DNA from: Nitrospira sp.
Lineage (GTDB): Bacteria; Nitrospirota; Nitrospiria; Nitrospirales; Nitrospiraceae
Direction of reading: 5' to 3'
Length of the DNA: 64,000 bases
Assembly (NCBI GenBank): GCA_029194725.1
Contig: JARFXQ010000002.1
Location: 124,001 to 188,000, forward strand
The position numbers and the translations under genes are program-made. Positions 10,591 to 19,977 of the stretch are shown one piece after another. Below the pieces are notes generated by a model. The model ran no database searches. It was not told where the DNA came from and saw only the letters and a list, made by a program, of their open reading frames with translations. The number at the start of each line of letters is the position of its first letter. Positions within the stretch are counted from its first letter, which is position 1.

Positions 10591-13500
10591 ATGAGCATCA
10601 GGGTCGCCCTGAACCATAAGACCCATTATCGTTTCGACCGGCCGGTGAGCCTATCCCCGCATGAGATCCGGCTGCGCCCCGCCCCCCATTGCAGGACCCG
10701 CATTCAGAGCTATTCGCTGAATATTCGTCCCACCAATCATTTCATCAACTGGCAGCAGGACCCCTACGGCAACTATCTGGCGCGCGTCGTTTTTCCGGAG
10801 CAGACCATCGAACTCGATGTGGTGGTGGATGTGGTTGCGGACATGACGGTGATCAACCCGTTCGACTTCTTCATCGAGCCTTCCGCCGAACAGGTTCCCT
10901 TTGCGTATCAGCCGCAGTTGGCCAAGGAGCTGGCCCCTTTTCTGGAAGTGGACCCCTGCGGTCCGCTGCTCGGCGCATGGCTTGCACAATTCAGACTGGC
11001 TGATCGCGACGAATCACACGCGACTACCGACTTTCTGGTCCGACTCAATCAGCGGCTTCAAAGAGATATCGACTATATAGTTCGGTTCGAACCAGGCGTA
11101 CAGAGTTGCGAGGAGACATTGCGCCTCCGGCGAGGCTCGTGCCGTGACAGTAGCTGGTTGCTGGTGCAGATTCTGCGGAATTGTGGTCTGGCGGCGCGGT
11201 TTGCGTCGGGGTACCTGATTCAACTGGTAGCAGATGTGAAGCCTCTCGATGGGCCGGCCGGGCCCAAGCAGGATTTCACCGACCTCCATGCCTGGGCGGA
11301 GGTCTATGTTCCGGGAGCCGGCTGGATCGGACTCGACCCAACGTCCGGCTTACTGGCAGGAGAAGGACATATCCCCTTGGCCTGCACTGCCTCTCCGCCC
11401 AGCGCCGCGCCCGTGATCGGGAGTACTGGTGTCTGCGAGTCCGAGCTGGACTTCCGCATGACCGTGACACGGATTCACGAAGATCCACGTGTCACGAAGC
11501 CCTACAGCGATGAACAGTGGCAAGCCATCGAGATGATGGGCCGCCGGGTCGATGCCGATCTGCGGGCCGGCGATGTACGGCTCACGATGGGAGGCGAGCC
11601 GACGTTCGTTTCGATCGATGATATGGAGGGGGCCGAGTGGAATACCGAAGCGCTCGGTCCCACCAAGCGGAAGCTCGCCGGCGATGTGCTCAAACGCCTG
11701 AAGAGCCGTTTTGCACCGGGTGGGCTGCTGCACTATGGCCAGGGCAAGTGGTATCCGGGTGAAGTGCTGCCCCGGTGGGCCTTGGGGTGCTACTGGCGTC
11801 TTGATGGCCAACCGGTTTGGAATGATCCTACATTGATTGCCGATGAATCAGTTTCTTACGGCTATTCGGCTGATCACACGCAGAAGTTTGCGGCCCGTTT
11901 GGCCGAACGGCTGAATCTCGACTCCGCCTTTGCCATCCCTGCCTACGAAGATGTGTGGCATTACCTGATGGAGGAACAGAAGCTGCCGGTCAATGTGGAC
12001 CCGCTCGAAAAGGACCTCAAGGATCCGGAGCAGCGCCGCACCTTGGCGCGCCTGCTGGATCGGGGGTTGGGCAAAGTGGCGGGCTATGTCTTGCCTCTCA
12101 GAGCGGTAGCGTCGCCCCTTCGTCATTCTGGTCCGCGCAAAGCCCGATGGGTCTCCGGCCCATGGCCGCTCAAGCGAGGGCGGCTGTATCTGCTACCGGG
12201 AGATTCACCGATGGGCTATCGGCTTCCTTTGACCTCGCTTCCCTGGATAGCCCCTGATGATGTTGAGATCGAGCAGGAACAAGACCCTCTGGAGGCGCGC
12301 GAACCCTTAGGACCAGCTGGGTCTCGACCGCGCGGATCAGGAGCGTCTGATCAGCGCCAACCCGTGCTCAACACAGCATGGGCGGTCGGTGAATCGGCTC
12401 AAGCGGTGCTTCGGACCGCCCTCTGTGTCGAAGTCCGACAGGGACGACTGCACATCTTCATGCCGCCTCAGTCCTATTTGGAAGATTACCTCGATCTGGT
12501 CAACGCAGTTGAGGAGACTGCTGCTGAATTACAGAGCCCTCTGTGGCTGGAAGGTTATCCGCCTGCCTATGATCCTCGATTGCAGTCCTTCAAAGTAACC
12601 CCCGATCCAGGCGTGATTGAGGTCAACGTTCATCCGGCCAGAACCTGGGATGAGCTGGTCAGCAACACGCAGATCCTCTACGAAGAAGCGCGCCAGTCAC
12701 GGTTGGGGACGGAAAAGTTCATGCTCGACGGACGCCACACCGGCACGGGAGGCGGAAACCATGTCACGCTGGGCGGCCCCACACCGGCGGACAGTCCGAT
12801 GTTGCGCCGCCCGGACCTGCTCCGGAGCCTCACCGCCTACTGGTTGAATCATCCTGGGTTGTCTTACCTCTTTTCCGGCATGTTTGTGGGGCCGACCAGC
12901 CAGGCGCCCAGGGTGGATGAAGCCCGTCATGACCACCTGTACGAACTCGAGATTGCGTTTCAGCAGATGGCGGCCAAGCAGATAGCCGGGCAGGACACCG
13001 TGACCCCGTGGCTGGTGGATCGCTTGCTGCGGCATCTGCTCGTGGACCTGACCGGCAATACGCACCGCGCGGAATTCTCCATCGACAAGCTCTATTCGCC
13101 GGATTCCGCGACGGGACGCCTGGGATTGGTGGAATTCCGGGCCTTTGAAATGCCGCCTCATCCCCGGATGAGTCTGTCGCAAATGTTGCTGTTGCGCGCC
13201 CTCGTCGCAAAATTCTGGAGCCAACCCTATCAGGCACAGGTGGTGCGCTGGGGAACCGAGTTGCACGACCGGTTCATGCTGCCTCATTTCGTCTCACAGG
13301 ACGTGAGAGACGTGCTGAGTGACTTACAAGCCGGCGGATATGCATTCCGCGATGAATGGTTCGCGCCGTTTCATGAGTTCCGGTTTCCTCGGTACGGGAG
13401 CGTGACCTTCGAGGGCGTTGAGCTTGAACTACGCCAGGCGATTGAACCGTGGCACGTGTTGGGGGAAGAAACGGTTGTTGGCGCCGTTGCACGTCATGTG

Positions 13501-13929
13501 GATTCGTCGGTGGAACGCATTCAAGTTAAGGTCAACGGCATGATCGATCCGCGCCACGTCGTGACGTGCAACGGCCGTTCGGTCCCGCTTCATCCGACCG
13601 GAACGCGCGGCGAATTCATCGCGGGAGTGCGCTACCGGGCCTGGCAACCGCCTTCCGCGCTGCATCCGACCATCCCGGTGCAGTCCCCGCTGCGGTTTGA
13701 TCTCGTCGATACGTGGACCGGCCGTTCGATCGGCGGCTGTACCTACCACGTGGTGCATCCGGGAGGACGGAGCTACAGCGTCTTTCCCGTCAATGCGAAC
13801 GAAGCCGAAGCCCGTCGCCTCACTCGATTCTGGGACCACGGTCACACGCCCGGTCCGATGAGCATCCAACCAGAAGAGCGGAATCGAGACTTTCCCTTTA
13901 CCCTCGATCTGCGACGGCGGCCCGGGTGA
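10591..13929 (+). CDS. Transglutaminase-like / DUF2126 protein
   Basis: A 1112-aa protein from ATG 10591 (MSIRVALNHKTHYRFDRPVS), four bases after the Anbu stop. The N-terminal bacterial transglutaminase domain covers about 1-275. Its catalytic triad is visible as Cys184 (RRGSCRDSS), His233 (DLHAWAEVYV) and Asp249 (GLDPTSGL). The rest is DUF2126, a large domain usually fused to or next to such transglutaminases, with MLDGRHTGTGGGNHVTLGG near residue 715. It is predicted to cleave or transfer peptides made by the partner ATP-grasp ligase. No defect is seen. Confidence 0.92.
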   Translation: MSIRVALNHKTHYRFDRPVSLSPHEIRLRPAPHCRTRIQSYSLNIRPTNHFINWQQDPYGNYLARVVFPEQTIELDVVVDVVADMTVINPFDFFIEPSAEQVPFAYQPQLAKELAPFLEVDPCGPLLGAWLAQFRLADRDESHATTDFLVRLNQRLQRDIDYIVRFEPGVQSCEETLRLRRGSCRDSSWLLVQILRNCGLAARFASGYLIQLVADVKPLDGPAGPKQDFTDLHAWAEVYVPGAGWIGLDPTSGLLAGEGHIPLACTASPPSAAPVIGSTGVCESELDFRMTVTRIHEDPRVTKPYSDEQWQAIEMMGRRVDADLRAGDVRLTMGGEPTFVSIDDMEGAEWNTEALGPTKRKLAGDVLKRLKSRFAPGGLLHYGQGKWYPGEVLPRWALGCYWRLDGQPVWNDPTLIADESVSYGYSADHTQKFAARLAERLNLDSAFAIPAYEDVWHYLMEEQKLPVNVDPLEKDLKDPEQRRTLARLLDRGLGKVAGYVLPLRAVASPLRHSGPRKARWVSGPWPLKRGRLYLLPGDSPMGYRLPLTSLPWIAPDDVEIEQEQDPLEAREPLGPAGSRPRGSGASDQRQPVLNTAWAVGESAQAVLRTALCVEVRQGRLHIFMPPQSYLEDYLDLVNAVEETAAELQSPLWLEGYPPAYDPRLQSFKVTPDPGVIEVNVHPARTWDELVSNTQILYEEARQSRLGTEKFMLDGRHTGTGGGNHVTLGGPTPADSPMLRRPDLLRSLTAYWLNHPGLSYLFSGMFVGPTSQAPRVDEARHDHLYELEIAFQQMAAKQIAGQDTVTPWLVDRLLRHLLVDLTGNTHRAEFSIDKLYSPDSATGRLGLVEFRAFEMPPHPRMSLSQMLLLRALVAKFWSQPYQAQVVRWGTELHDRFMLPHFVSQDVRDVLSDLQAGGYAFRDEWFAPFHEFRFPRYGSVTFEGVELELRQAIEPWHVLGEETVVGAVARHVDSSVERIQVKVNGMIDPRHVVTCNGRSVPLHPTGTRGEFIAGVRYRAWQPPSALHPTIPVQSPLRFDLVDTWTGRSIGGCTYHVVHPGGRSYSVFPVNANEAEARRLTRFWDHGHTPGPMSIQPEERNRDFPFTLDLRRRPG

Positions 13930-14214
13930 GCCCGACCCACGAATCTCGTGAGGCCCGCTTCGACTCAGCCCGCGTCGCCGACTCAGCGAGGCGATCTTCG
14001 TTCGCACCTCGGCTTCGGATGTTTCGGGTTTCGAGCTACGCGTTGCGAGTCAGACCGGTCGCAACCAGAAACTCGCAACTTCACACGCCTCATGAACGAC
14101 GAGCCACGGAAGCTGGATACACCACTCAGCCTTGCCGCTCCGGCACTTGCGGGTTGTGTTGCTGTCGGATCGCGAGACGGTACACAACGCCTTCTTTGAC
14201 AGGAGATTCAAGTC

Positions 14215-14412
14215 ATGACGATCAAGTATTTTCAGGACACGGATACGCTCCATATTGAGTTCAAAGTGGCAGAAGTGGCAGAGACTAGGGATCTCGATGA
14301 GGATACCCAACTTGATCTCGATAAGGATGGAAATATTTGCGCCATGACGATCGAGCATGCCCGAGATCGAGCGGATATTCCTCATTTTTCCTTCGAGCAA
14401 ATTGCCGCCTAA
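14215..14412 (+). CDS. DUF2283 family protein
   Basis: A 65-aa protein with the DUF2283 pattern: MTIKYFQDTDTLHIEF, an ETRDLDEDTQLDLDKDGNIC centre and a C-terminal IEHARDRADIPHFSFEQIAA. Function unknown; such small proteins often accompany mobile or toxin-antitoxin regions. AGGAG lies upstream of the ATG. Its TAA is inside a GCCTAAC heptamer (14407-14413), which also marks the end of the next two gene groups. Confidence 0.8.
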   Translation: MTIKYFQDTDTLHIEFKVAEVAETRDLDEDTQLDLDKDGNICAMTIEHARDRADIPHFSFEQIAA

Positions 14413-14760
14413 CAGCGGTCAGGACTGAAGCCCCTTCCCATCCTGTGCACATTGGTAGCCTGGTGGAGGGCCTGACGCTGCATGAACTCAAACCGTTTTT
14501 TCTACCCTCCACCTCTTGACCGGCTTCCCACAGTCCTCCGGACACTGCACCGGTCGCCAGTTCCCGACCGGCTCATCTGTGGTGGGATGATGGCTGGATA
14601 CACCGCTCGGCCTCGCCGTCCATCTCGGCTGATAGTATCTTGACAACGGCACGCAAGGGACAGAGATTGCGGATGTTTCTCTCAGCTCACAGAGACGATT
14701 CAGGGTGAGACATACCGCGCGATTATCCCAGGGGCTGAGCGGTTCACCTAATGGTTAGGC
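14407..14760. other. Gene-free stretch bounded by GCCTAAC and GTTAGGC
   Basis: The stretch begins with GCCTAAC at 14407-14413 and ends with GTTAGGC at 14754-14760, the inverse heptamer. In between, GCTGGATACACCGCTCGGCC near 14590 repeats a similar string near 14113, upstream of the DUF2283 gene. No gene is seen. The heptamer pair has the form of the outer boxes of integron attC sites, but 354 bases is too long for a typical attC. Confidence 0.35.
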
Positions 14761-14850
14761 GTTGGAGAAGCCTATCCAGCAAGGAGGGAGGGAGACAGGT
14801 CAGACAATTCCAACCGCTTTCACGTTCGCCTCTCCATCACACCCCTCCTG

Positions 14851-15351
14851 GTGAGTGTCCTGCTCTCTATCCTCGGCGTCATTGATGTAGGGCTTGTAAT
14901 AGCGGCCGCTGAGACGTCCGGTGCAGGCGGCTCGTTCTGGAATAAGCTGGGCTTAGGCGCTCTTGAGGCGCTAAACGATCCCGCCAAGACGATCTTCCAT
15001 GTGTTCTTACTCCCTTTAGCCATGTTCGTGTACCTACGGGGGGTTCCTGGCTCTCGTCTGATCAGAGGAGCTGTCACTGAAGCTTCCATCATTGCTTTAG
15101 TTCTGCTAGCAGTTGGGTTCGCGCTAGCGCAGTCAGCTCATAGCCAATTTACTTCAAGTGCACCGGATCAGCGTTTATTGCGCAGTGCAGCAGACTGTCC
15201 AGATCCGGCTCAACGCAGAAAGTTATTTAACTTGAGAAAAGAGGAGCGCGAGATTAAAAACTGGGCGGACCAACTCAATGAGCTGGAGAAGCGATACAAG
15301 CAGTTCGCGGAAATCGAAGACAAAGACGAATGCAAGAAGTACATTATCTGA
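14851..15351 (+). CDS. Membrane protein with coiled tail
   Basis: A 166-aa protein of unrecognised family. The first hydrophobic helix is VSVLLSILGVIDVGLVIAAA, with two more near 50-63 and 75-95. The C-terminal 65 residues are charged and likely helical (NLRKEEREIKNWADQLNELE). The GTG start is uncertain: the reading frame stays open upstream and an AAGGAGGG at 14781-14788 has no standard start codon at the right distance. The next gene follows after three bases, so the pair probably works together. Confidence 0.55.
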   Translation: MSVLLSILGVIDVGLVIAAAETSGAGGSFWNKLGLGALEALNDPAKTIFHVFLLPLAMFVYLRGVPGSRLIRGAVTEASIIALVLLAVGFALAQSAHSQFTSSAPDQRLLRSAADCPDPAQRRKLFNLRKEEREIKNWADQLNELEKRYKQFAEIEDKDECKKYII

Positions 15352-15354
15352 TCA

Positions 15355-15858
15355 ATGTGGAGTGCATTTCTAACCGCAGTTGCGATTGTGTGTATCGCCT
15401 TTCTTGTGTGGGAGGTAACAATGCACGTCAGAGCCAGGACGAAGGATGCGTCACTTCACGACGCGCCAGCACGATACAGGTCGATTCTGGCTGCGAGCTC
15501 ATTGCTCGTGATGTGGATTCCGTTGGCCGCATACAGCTTCACATACCTAAACTTCGGTTTGAGGAACGCGCAACCAGCCGTTGAAATGCTACTTGTTGCC
15601 GTTGCTGTTACGTTTTTTGTGATGCTATCCACTTGGCTCCTAGAAATCGATGCTCCACTGGTCAGCAAGGTGACGGTAACCCTATTGAGCGCCCTCGCAG
15701 CGATCGCCGGGATTCTGGCGAAGTTTGATGCACGTATCTTCAATAACCTGGTCGATACAGCTACGAAGACTGAAATCATCTACTTGATAATTACCTACCT
15801 CTTCATCGTGGCCGGTCTTGGGGCAGCAGCGTCAATGGTGTCACCATCAAACCACTAA
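15355..15858 (+). CDS. Multi-pass membrane protein
   Basis: A 167-aa protein with about five hydrophobic helices, starting MWSAFLTAVAIVCIAFLVWE and continuing with LLVMWIPLAAYSF, MLLVAVAVTFFVMLSTWLL, VTVTLLSALAAIAGILA and IIYLIITYLFIVAGLGAAAS. No family is recognised. It starts three bases after the stop of the preceding membrane-protein gene. GCCTAAC lies 30 bases after its stop. Confidence 0.6.
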   Translation: MWSAFLTAVAIVCIAFLVWEVTMHVRARTKDASLHDAPARYRSILAASSLLVMWIPLAAYSFTYLNFGLRNAQPAVEMLLVAVAVTFFVMLSTWLLEIDAPLVSKVTVTLLSALAAIAGILAKFDARIFNNLVDTATKTEIIYLIITYLFIVAGLGAAASMVSPSNH

Positions 15859-15887
15859 GCGCGTTCAGCTGGAGTCTTTCCTGATCG

Positions 15888-16056
15888 GCCTAACGACAGC
15901 ATGCAGCGGACAGCGCTGCCCCACCGGTGAAGCCAAGCAGTACGCCGCACCTCTGCGACACCTTCAGCTGACGAGTGCCGAAGAACACGAGACTGTGCGG
16001 CGATCAGATTGGCGCCATGCGATGGCGTGATCACTCCGGCGCCCACATCGCGCGGC
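15888..16056. repeat. Cassette-flanking direct repeat, copy A
   Basis: Starts with GCCTAAC (15888-15894). From about 15946 it aligns over about 110 bases with 17356-17466, including GACGAGTG(C/T)CGAAGAAC and TGTGCGGCGATCAGATTGG. ATTAGGC lies at 16133-16139, just before the nucleotidyltransferase gene. The stretch 15859-16167 has no gene. Confidence 0.7.
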
Positions 16057-16167
16057 CTATCGTGCGGATGGAGCCGACCGTTTCCTCCGCGCACACAACG
16101 TGTGTTGGGCTCGCCAGCTCACCCGCCGCGCCATTAGGCCCTCCGCCTCGCATCGGTTGGAGGTTTC

Positions 16168-16539
16168 GTGTATCTTCTCGACATGAGCAAAACGTTCCTC
16201 ACCCGTGAGGAGGCGATCCGGCGACTACAAGCTGTTGAGTACGAGATTCCGCGACTCGGGGTTCGTCGGCTGGCGCTCTTCGGATCTGTGCTTCGCAACG
16301 AGGCTCGCCCCGACAGTGATGTGGATGTGCTTGTCGAGTTCACTCCGATAGCGAAGACGTTCGATCGTTTCATGGCGCTGGCGGATCTGTTGGAAGACAC
16401 GTTGGAGCACCGGGTCGAAGTGGTCACCACTGAGTCGCTCTCACCTTTTATTGGGCCGCACATCTTGGCCGAGGCAACGGATGTCCTTCGGCGGAGAAAA
16501 GAGCTCGGGAGTCGTTTCGTGGCAGTTCAGCGTGGTTGA
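16168..16539 (+). CDS. MntA-like minimal nucleotidyltransferase
   Basis: A 123-aa protein from GTG 16168 (GGAGG four bases before it); ATG 16183 is an alternative. It has the minimal nucleotidyltransferase signature FGSVLRNEARPDSDVDVLVE, with both metal-binding Asp residues. Such proteins are the antitoxins of HepT/MntA modules, where they AMPylate the HEPN toxin. No HepT gene follows; the next 190 bases hold no gene. So this is an orphan, or it acts on a partner elsewhere. Confidence 0.8.
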   Translation: MYLLDMSKTFLTREEAIRRLQAVEYEIPRLGVRRLALFGSVLRNEARPDSDVDVLVEFTPIAKTFDRFMALADLLEDTLEHRVEVVTTESLSPFIGPHILAEATDVLRRRKELGSRFVAVQRG

Positions 16540-16728
16540 GCGACAAGGCCGCATACCCGTCGTCCCCACTTTGTTACTGGAGCGGAACCCCGCTCCGCCC
16601 TCGAGGATGGCAGGAAAGGACTCCCGCCCCCCGACCATTTTGCTTCTCTCCTGGCCACCGCAAGGGAACCGTATGCCGTTAGCCATGCATGCTGGCTTTA
16701 TGTATACTCTCAGAGGGAGGGAGGAACG

Positions 16729-16950
16729 ATGATCCGAACCGTCGAAGCCGTGATTGATGAGCACGGGAATGTGCGCCTGCTAGAGCCTGTCCATCTTCCT
16801 GCAGCCCGGCGAGCACTGGTCATGATCATGGAGGAACATCCGGTTGCCGGGATGCCCGAGAGCGCCCTGCTGAGTGAGGCGGCACTGGCGGAGGACTGGA
16901 ACCGACCGGACGAGGACAAGGCATGGTCACACCTACAGCAGGTGCGGTAG
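16729..16950 (+). CDS. Antitoxin of a PemK/MazF pair
   Basis: A 73-aa protein beginning MIRTVEAVIDEHGNVRLLEP, the swapped-hairpin start common to small antitoxins of the AbrB-like or DUF2281/DUF104 kind. The C-terminal half is acidic (AEDWNRPDEDKAW), which fits toxin binding. A strong purine-rich ribosome site (GAGGGAGGGAGGAA) precedes the ATG. It overlaps the toxin gene by 28 bases, so translation is coupled. TATACT at 16703-16708 may be a -10 element. Confidence 0.78.
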   Translation: MIRTVEAVIDEHGNVRLLEPVHLPAARRALVMIMEEHPVAGMPESALLSEAALAEDWNRPDEDKAWSHLQQVR

Positions 16951-17267
16951 TCCTCGTTCGCTTTCCGTTCTCTGACTTGTCACAGACCAAACGGCGTCCG
17001 GCTGTGGTGCTCGCTAACGCCGGTCGAGGTGACTGGATTCTCTGTCAGGTGACCAGCAAGCCTTACGGCGACACCAAAGCGATCAAGCTGGAAGATACGG
17101 ATTTCTCCACTGGGTCGCTGCGAGTCCTGAGCTATGCCCGTCCCGGCAAACTCTTTACCGCCAATCGGGATCTCGTCATTTCGGAAGTTGCCACACTGAA
17201 ATCGGAATCGTTAAAGCAGGTCGTCGATGCTGTGGTGAACCTGCTCCGTTCGGGTAACGCGTCATGA
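16923..17267 (+). CDS. PemK/MazF-type endoribonuclease toxin
   Basis: A 114-aa toxin of the PemK/MazF family, expected to cut mRNA. The N-terminus AGAVVLVRFPFSDLSQTKRR followed by PAVVLAN is the family signature. The middle ILCQVTSKPYGD contains the conserved strand with Thr/Ser. The C-terminus is intact. It is encoded right after and overlapping its antitoxin. The pair lies between the two copies of a 110-base direct repeat. Confidence 0.88.
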   Translation: MVTPTAGAVVLVRFPFSDLSQTKRRPAVVLANAGRGDWILCQVTSKPYGDTKAIKLEDTDFSTGSLRVLSYARPGKLFTANRDLVISEVATLKSESLKQVVDAVVNLLRSGNAS

Positions 17268-17293
17268 TGAGAGCGACTCTGAGGGAACTCCAT

Positions 17294-17466
17294 GCCTAAC
17301 AAGGCGATGGAGGCCGATGCCACAGGACGTCGCGGCTTATCGTCAATCCATTAGGCTCCACCTCTGCACCACTTTCAGAGGACGAGTGTCGAAGAACCGG
17401 CGGTTGTGCGGCGATCAGATTGGCGCAATACGCTGTCGTGGTCGCTTCGGCGTCACATCATGCGGC
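17294..17466. repeat. Cassette-flanking repeat, copy B, with attC-like site
   Basis: GCCTAAC at 17294-17300 and ATTAGGC at 17350-17356 bracket 63 bases, the size and outer boxes expected of a short integron attC site. The inner arms (GCGATGG and TTATCGT) pair only loosely. The 110 bases after it repeat 15946-16056. The remaining bases to 17510 hold no gene. Confidence 0.5.
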
Positions 17467-17510
17467 GTTCGTGGTGATGTTGTTAGGATGGTTTGAGCAG
17501 AATCGACGAT

Positions 17511-18491
17511 TCACTGCACTTTCTCTTTTTGCATGTTCCCTTCGACTGGGCGCAGGGCGAAGAACGTTTCGTAAATGGCGTCGTCGGTCCGATTGAGCTT
17601 GAGTTGAAAGTCATCGAAAAACTCGTGCAACCCGGCCGACAGGATGTCCGCCATATCGGCATAGTCCATTTCCGACCGTAACCGACCCAACCGCTTTTCC
17701 GCCAGATTGCTATGCCTGTCGCTCTCTGAGCCAACAATCGCATGGAGTGAATCTTCGGCCTTGATGAGGCAATAGCGGATGGCCCGTGGAAAGTTCGGAT
17801 TGAGAATCAGGAACTCCGCCACCGTGTTGGGCGAGATGCGACCATGCTGTTTGCAATACATCTCCAGGGCGCTGGCGGACTTCAACAACGCGGACCACTG
17901 GATGATATCAAATGGTGTGCCGACTTCGGCCACGGTCGGGAGCAGCATGAAATATTTCACGTCGAGAATGCGGGAGGTCTTGTCCGCTCGTTCCAGCAGA
18001 CGCCCGAGTCTGGCAAAGTGCCAGCCTTCTCCGTGCGACATGGTAGCATCGGTAATGCCAAGAAAGAGATGGCTGTTTGCTTTCACGTCTGTCAAGAACG
18101 TGTGGAGAGTTTTACTGGACAGGCCCTTCGAGACACCGTCTCTGACCATGAGATAAAAGCGGTTGACTTGCTCCCACATTTCGGTGGAGATGACTTCCCG
18201 GACCGTCCGAGCATTCTCCCGGGCAGCCAGGAGGCAAGACAGAATCGAATTGGAATTTGTGGCATCGGCCAAGAGAAACTGGATCACGGTTTCCCTTGTC
18301 GCCTTTCCATAACGGCCGGTAAAACGTTCATGATCTCCCGTTGTGGCCACCAACGGCTCCCACTGCTCCGTGGTGCCTCTGGGAAGGTCGAGAGAGAGGT
18401 TCAAGTTCACCTCCATGAACCGCGCATAATTCTCCGCCCGTTCGATGTAACGGTTCAGCCAATAGATGGAACTGGCGACTCGGCTCAGCAT
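17511..18491 (-). CDS. Alpha-E domain protein (DUF403)
   Basis: A 326-aa, all-helical protein of the alpha-E family, from MLSRVASSIYWLNRYIERAE at 18491. A longer frame to 18581 would run into the ATP-grasp gene. Family motifs include ENARTVREVISTEMWEQVN and LGRLLERADKTSRILDVKYF. Its biochemical role is unknown, but it nearly always accompanies a circularly permuted ATP-grasp ligase, which is the next gene upstream, 55 bases away. Both are read toward the Anbu-transglutaminase pair. Confidence 0.92.
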   Translation of the reverse strand: MLSRVASSIYWLNRYIERAENYARFMEVNLNLSLDLPRGTTEQWEPLVATTGDHERFTGRYGKATRETVIQFLLADATNSNSILSCLLAARENARTVREVISTEMWEQVNRFYLMVRDGVSKGLSSKTLHTFLTDVKANSHLFLGITDATMSHGEGWHFARLGRLLERADKTSRILDVKYFMLLPTVAEVGTPFDIIQWSALLKSASALEMYCKQHGRISPNTVAEFLILNPNFPRAIRYCLIKAEDSLHAIVGSESDRHSNLAEKRLGRLRSEMDYADMADILSAGLHEFFDDFQLKLNRTDDAIYETFFALRPVEGNMQKEKVQ

Positions 18492-18546
18492 CGTCGGTCG
18501 AGCGCGAGACGGTTGCTGGTCTGAACTTCCGCGGTAAAGACGTCGT

Positions 18547-19977
18547 TCATGAAAGGACCCAGGTATCCTTGTTGCCTCCACCTTGAGACGAATTCACCAC
18601 GAGCGACCCTTTCCGCAACGCCACGCGCGTCATCCCTCCCGGCAAGACGTACACTTCACGTCCATACAAGACATACGGACGTAGATCGACATGACGCCCC
18701 TCCAAATGATCCTCCACCAAGGTGGGCACCCGTGAAAGTGCCAGGGTCGGTTGGGCAATATAGTTGCGCGGATCTGCCTCTATGCGACGAGCACAGTCCG
18801 CTCGCTCCTGTTTCGAAGCGTGAGGGCCGATCATCATGCCGTACCCGCCGGCTTCATTGGTGGCCTTCACGACCAGTTGATCCAAATGCTCCAAGACATA
18901 GGTTCGATCCCCTGTATCCGAACAGATATAGGTGGGCACATTCGGAAGTATCGGTTCCTCCGCCAAATAGTAATTGATGATCTTTGGGATGTAGGCATAA
19001 ATGGCCTTGTCGTCCGACACACCAGTACCGGGTGCATTGGCGAGCGCTACCCTGCCTCTCTTGTAAGATTCCATCAGACCGGGTACTCCAAGCACGGAAT
19101 CTCGTCGAAACGCCAGGGGGTCCAGATAGTCGTCATTGATCCGGCGGTAGATCACATCTACGCGCTGCAACCTCTTGGTGGTGCGCATGTGCACGGACCC
19201 GTCCACCACCACCAGATCGTTGGCTTCGACCAGTTCCATTCCCATTTTTTGCGCGAGCAGGGAGTGCTCGTAGTAGGCGGAGTTGTAGATGCCGGGTGTC
19301 AGAATCACGACGGTGGGATCGGGAAGATCCGAGAGATGGCGGAGCGTGTCCAGGAGCTGGCTTGGATAGCCGTCCACCGGCCGCACCCGATAGGCATCAA
19401 ACAGCTCAGGGAACGTCCGCTTCATGACCTGCCTGGCCTCAAGCACATAGGCCACGCCGGACGGGCAGCGCATGTTATCCTCAAGGACATAGTAGCGGCC
19501 GTCGCTGATACGGACCAGGTCGATCCCTGCGATGTGGCACCAGATCCCGTGCGGCGGGTGGAGACCCATGCAGGGCTGTAAGAAACCTTTGCTGGAATAA
19601 ATCAGGTCGTTGGGAATGACTCCGTTCTTGAGGATCTTTTGATCGTGATACACATCGTCGATAAACAGGTTCAACGCGCGCATGCGCTGACGAAGCCCGG
19701 ACTCGATGTGTTCCCAATCCGTTGCCGAAACGATGCGTGGCACGATGTCGAAGGGGAAAATCTGTTCATGCCCGTCGGCACTTCCGTAGACGCCGAACGT
19801 CATGCCCATGTTGAGAATAACGCGCTCCGCCGCCTGCTGACGTTTCTGGAGTTCCCCCTCCGGCAGTGACGCAAACTTCCGCAGCAACAGCGCACTTCCG
19901 GGCCGTGGTTGCCCCTTCTCCTCGTAGAGCTCGTCGTAGAACCCCTCTGGGTCGTAATGCGAAAATCGTATGCCCAT
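18547..19977 (-). CDS. Circularly permuted type 2 ATP-grasp protein
   Basis: A 476-aa predicted peptide ligase. The N-terminal part [20 protein letters not shown] and the segments [17 protein letters not shown] and [19 protein letters not shown] are characteristic. The ATP-grasp lysine region [15 protein letters not shown] and the late [18 protein letters not shown] strand are present. It is predicted to join amino acids or peptides using ATP and to work with the alpha-E protein, transglutaminase and Anbu. It diverges from the rluD-type gene across 188 bases. Confidence 0.93.
   Translation of the reverse strand: MGIRFSHYDPEGFYDELYEEKGQPRPGSALLLRKFASLPEGELQKRQQAAERVILNMGMTFGVYGSADGHEQIFPFDIVPRIVSATDWEHIESGLRQRMRALNLFIDDVYHDQKILKNGVIPNDLIYSSKGFLQPCMGLHPPHGIWCHIAGIDLVRISDGRYYVLEDNMRCPSGVAYVLEARQVMKRTFPELFDAYRVRPVDGYPSQLLDTLRHLSDLPDPTVVILTPGIYNSAYYEHSLLAQKMGMELVEANDLVVVDGSVHMRTTKRLQRVDVIYRRINDDYLDPLAFRRDSVLGVPGLMESYKRGRVALANAPGTGVSDDKAIYAYIPKIINYYLAEEPILPNVPTYICSDTGDRTYVLEHLDQLVVKATNEAGGYGMMIGPHASKQERADCARRIEADPRNYIAQPTLALSRVPTLVEDHLEGRHVDLRPYVLYGREVYVLPGGMTRVALRKGSLVVNSSQGGGNKDTWVLS

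Noticed and set aside
14738..14800. tRNA-like string containing GGTTCACCTAATGGTTAGGC
   Set aside because: No acceptor or anticodon stem can be paired; only the boundary heptamer is of interest.
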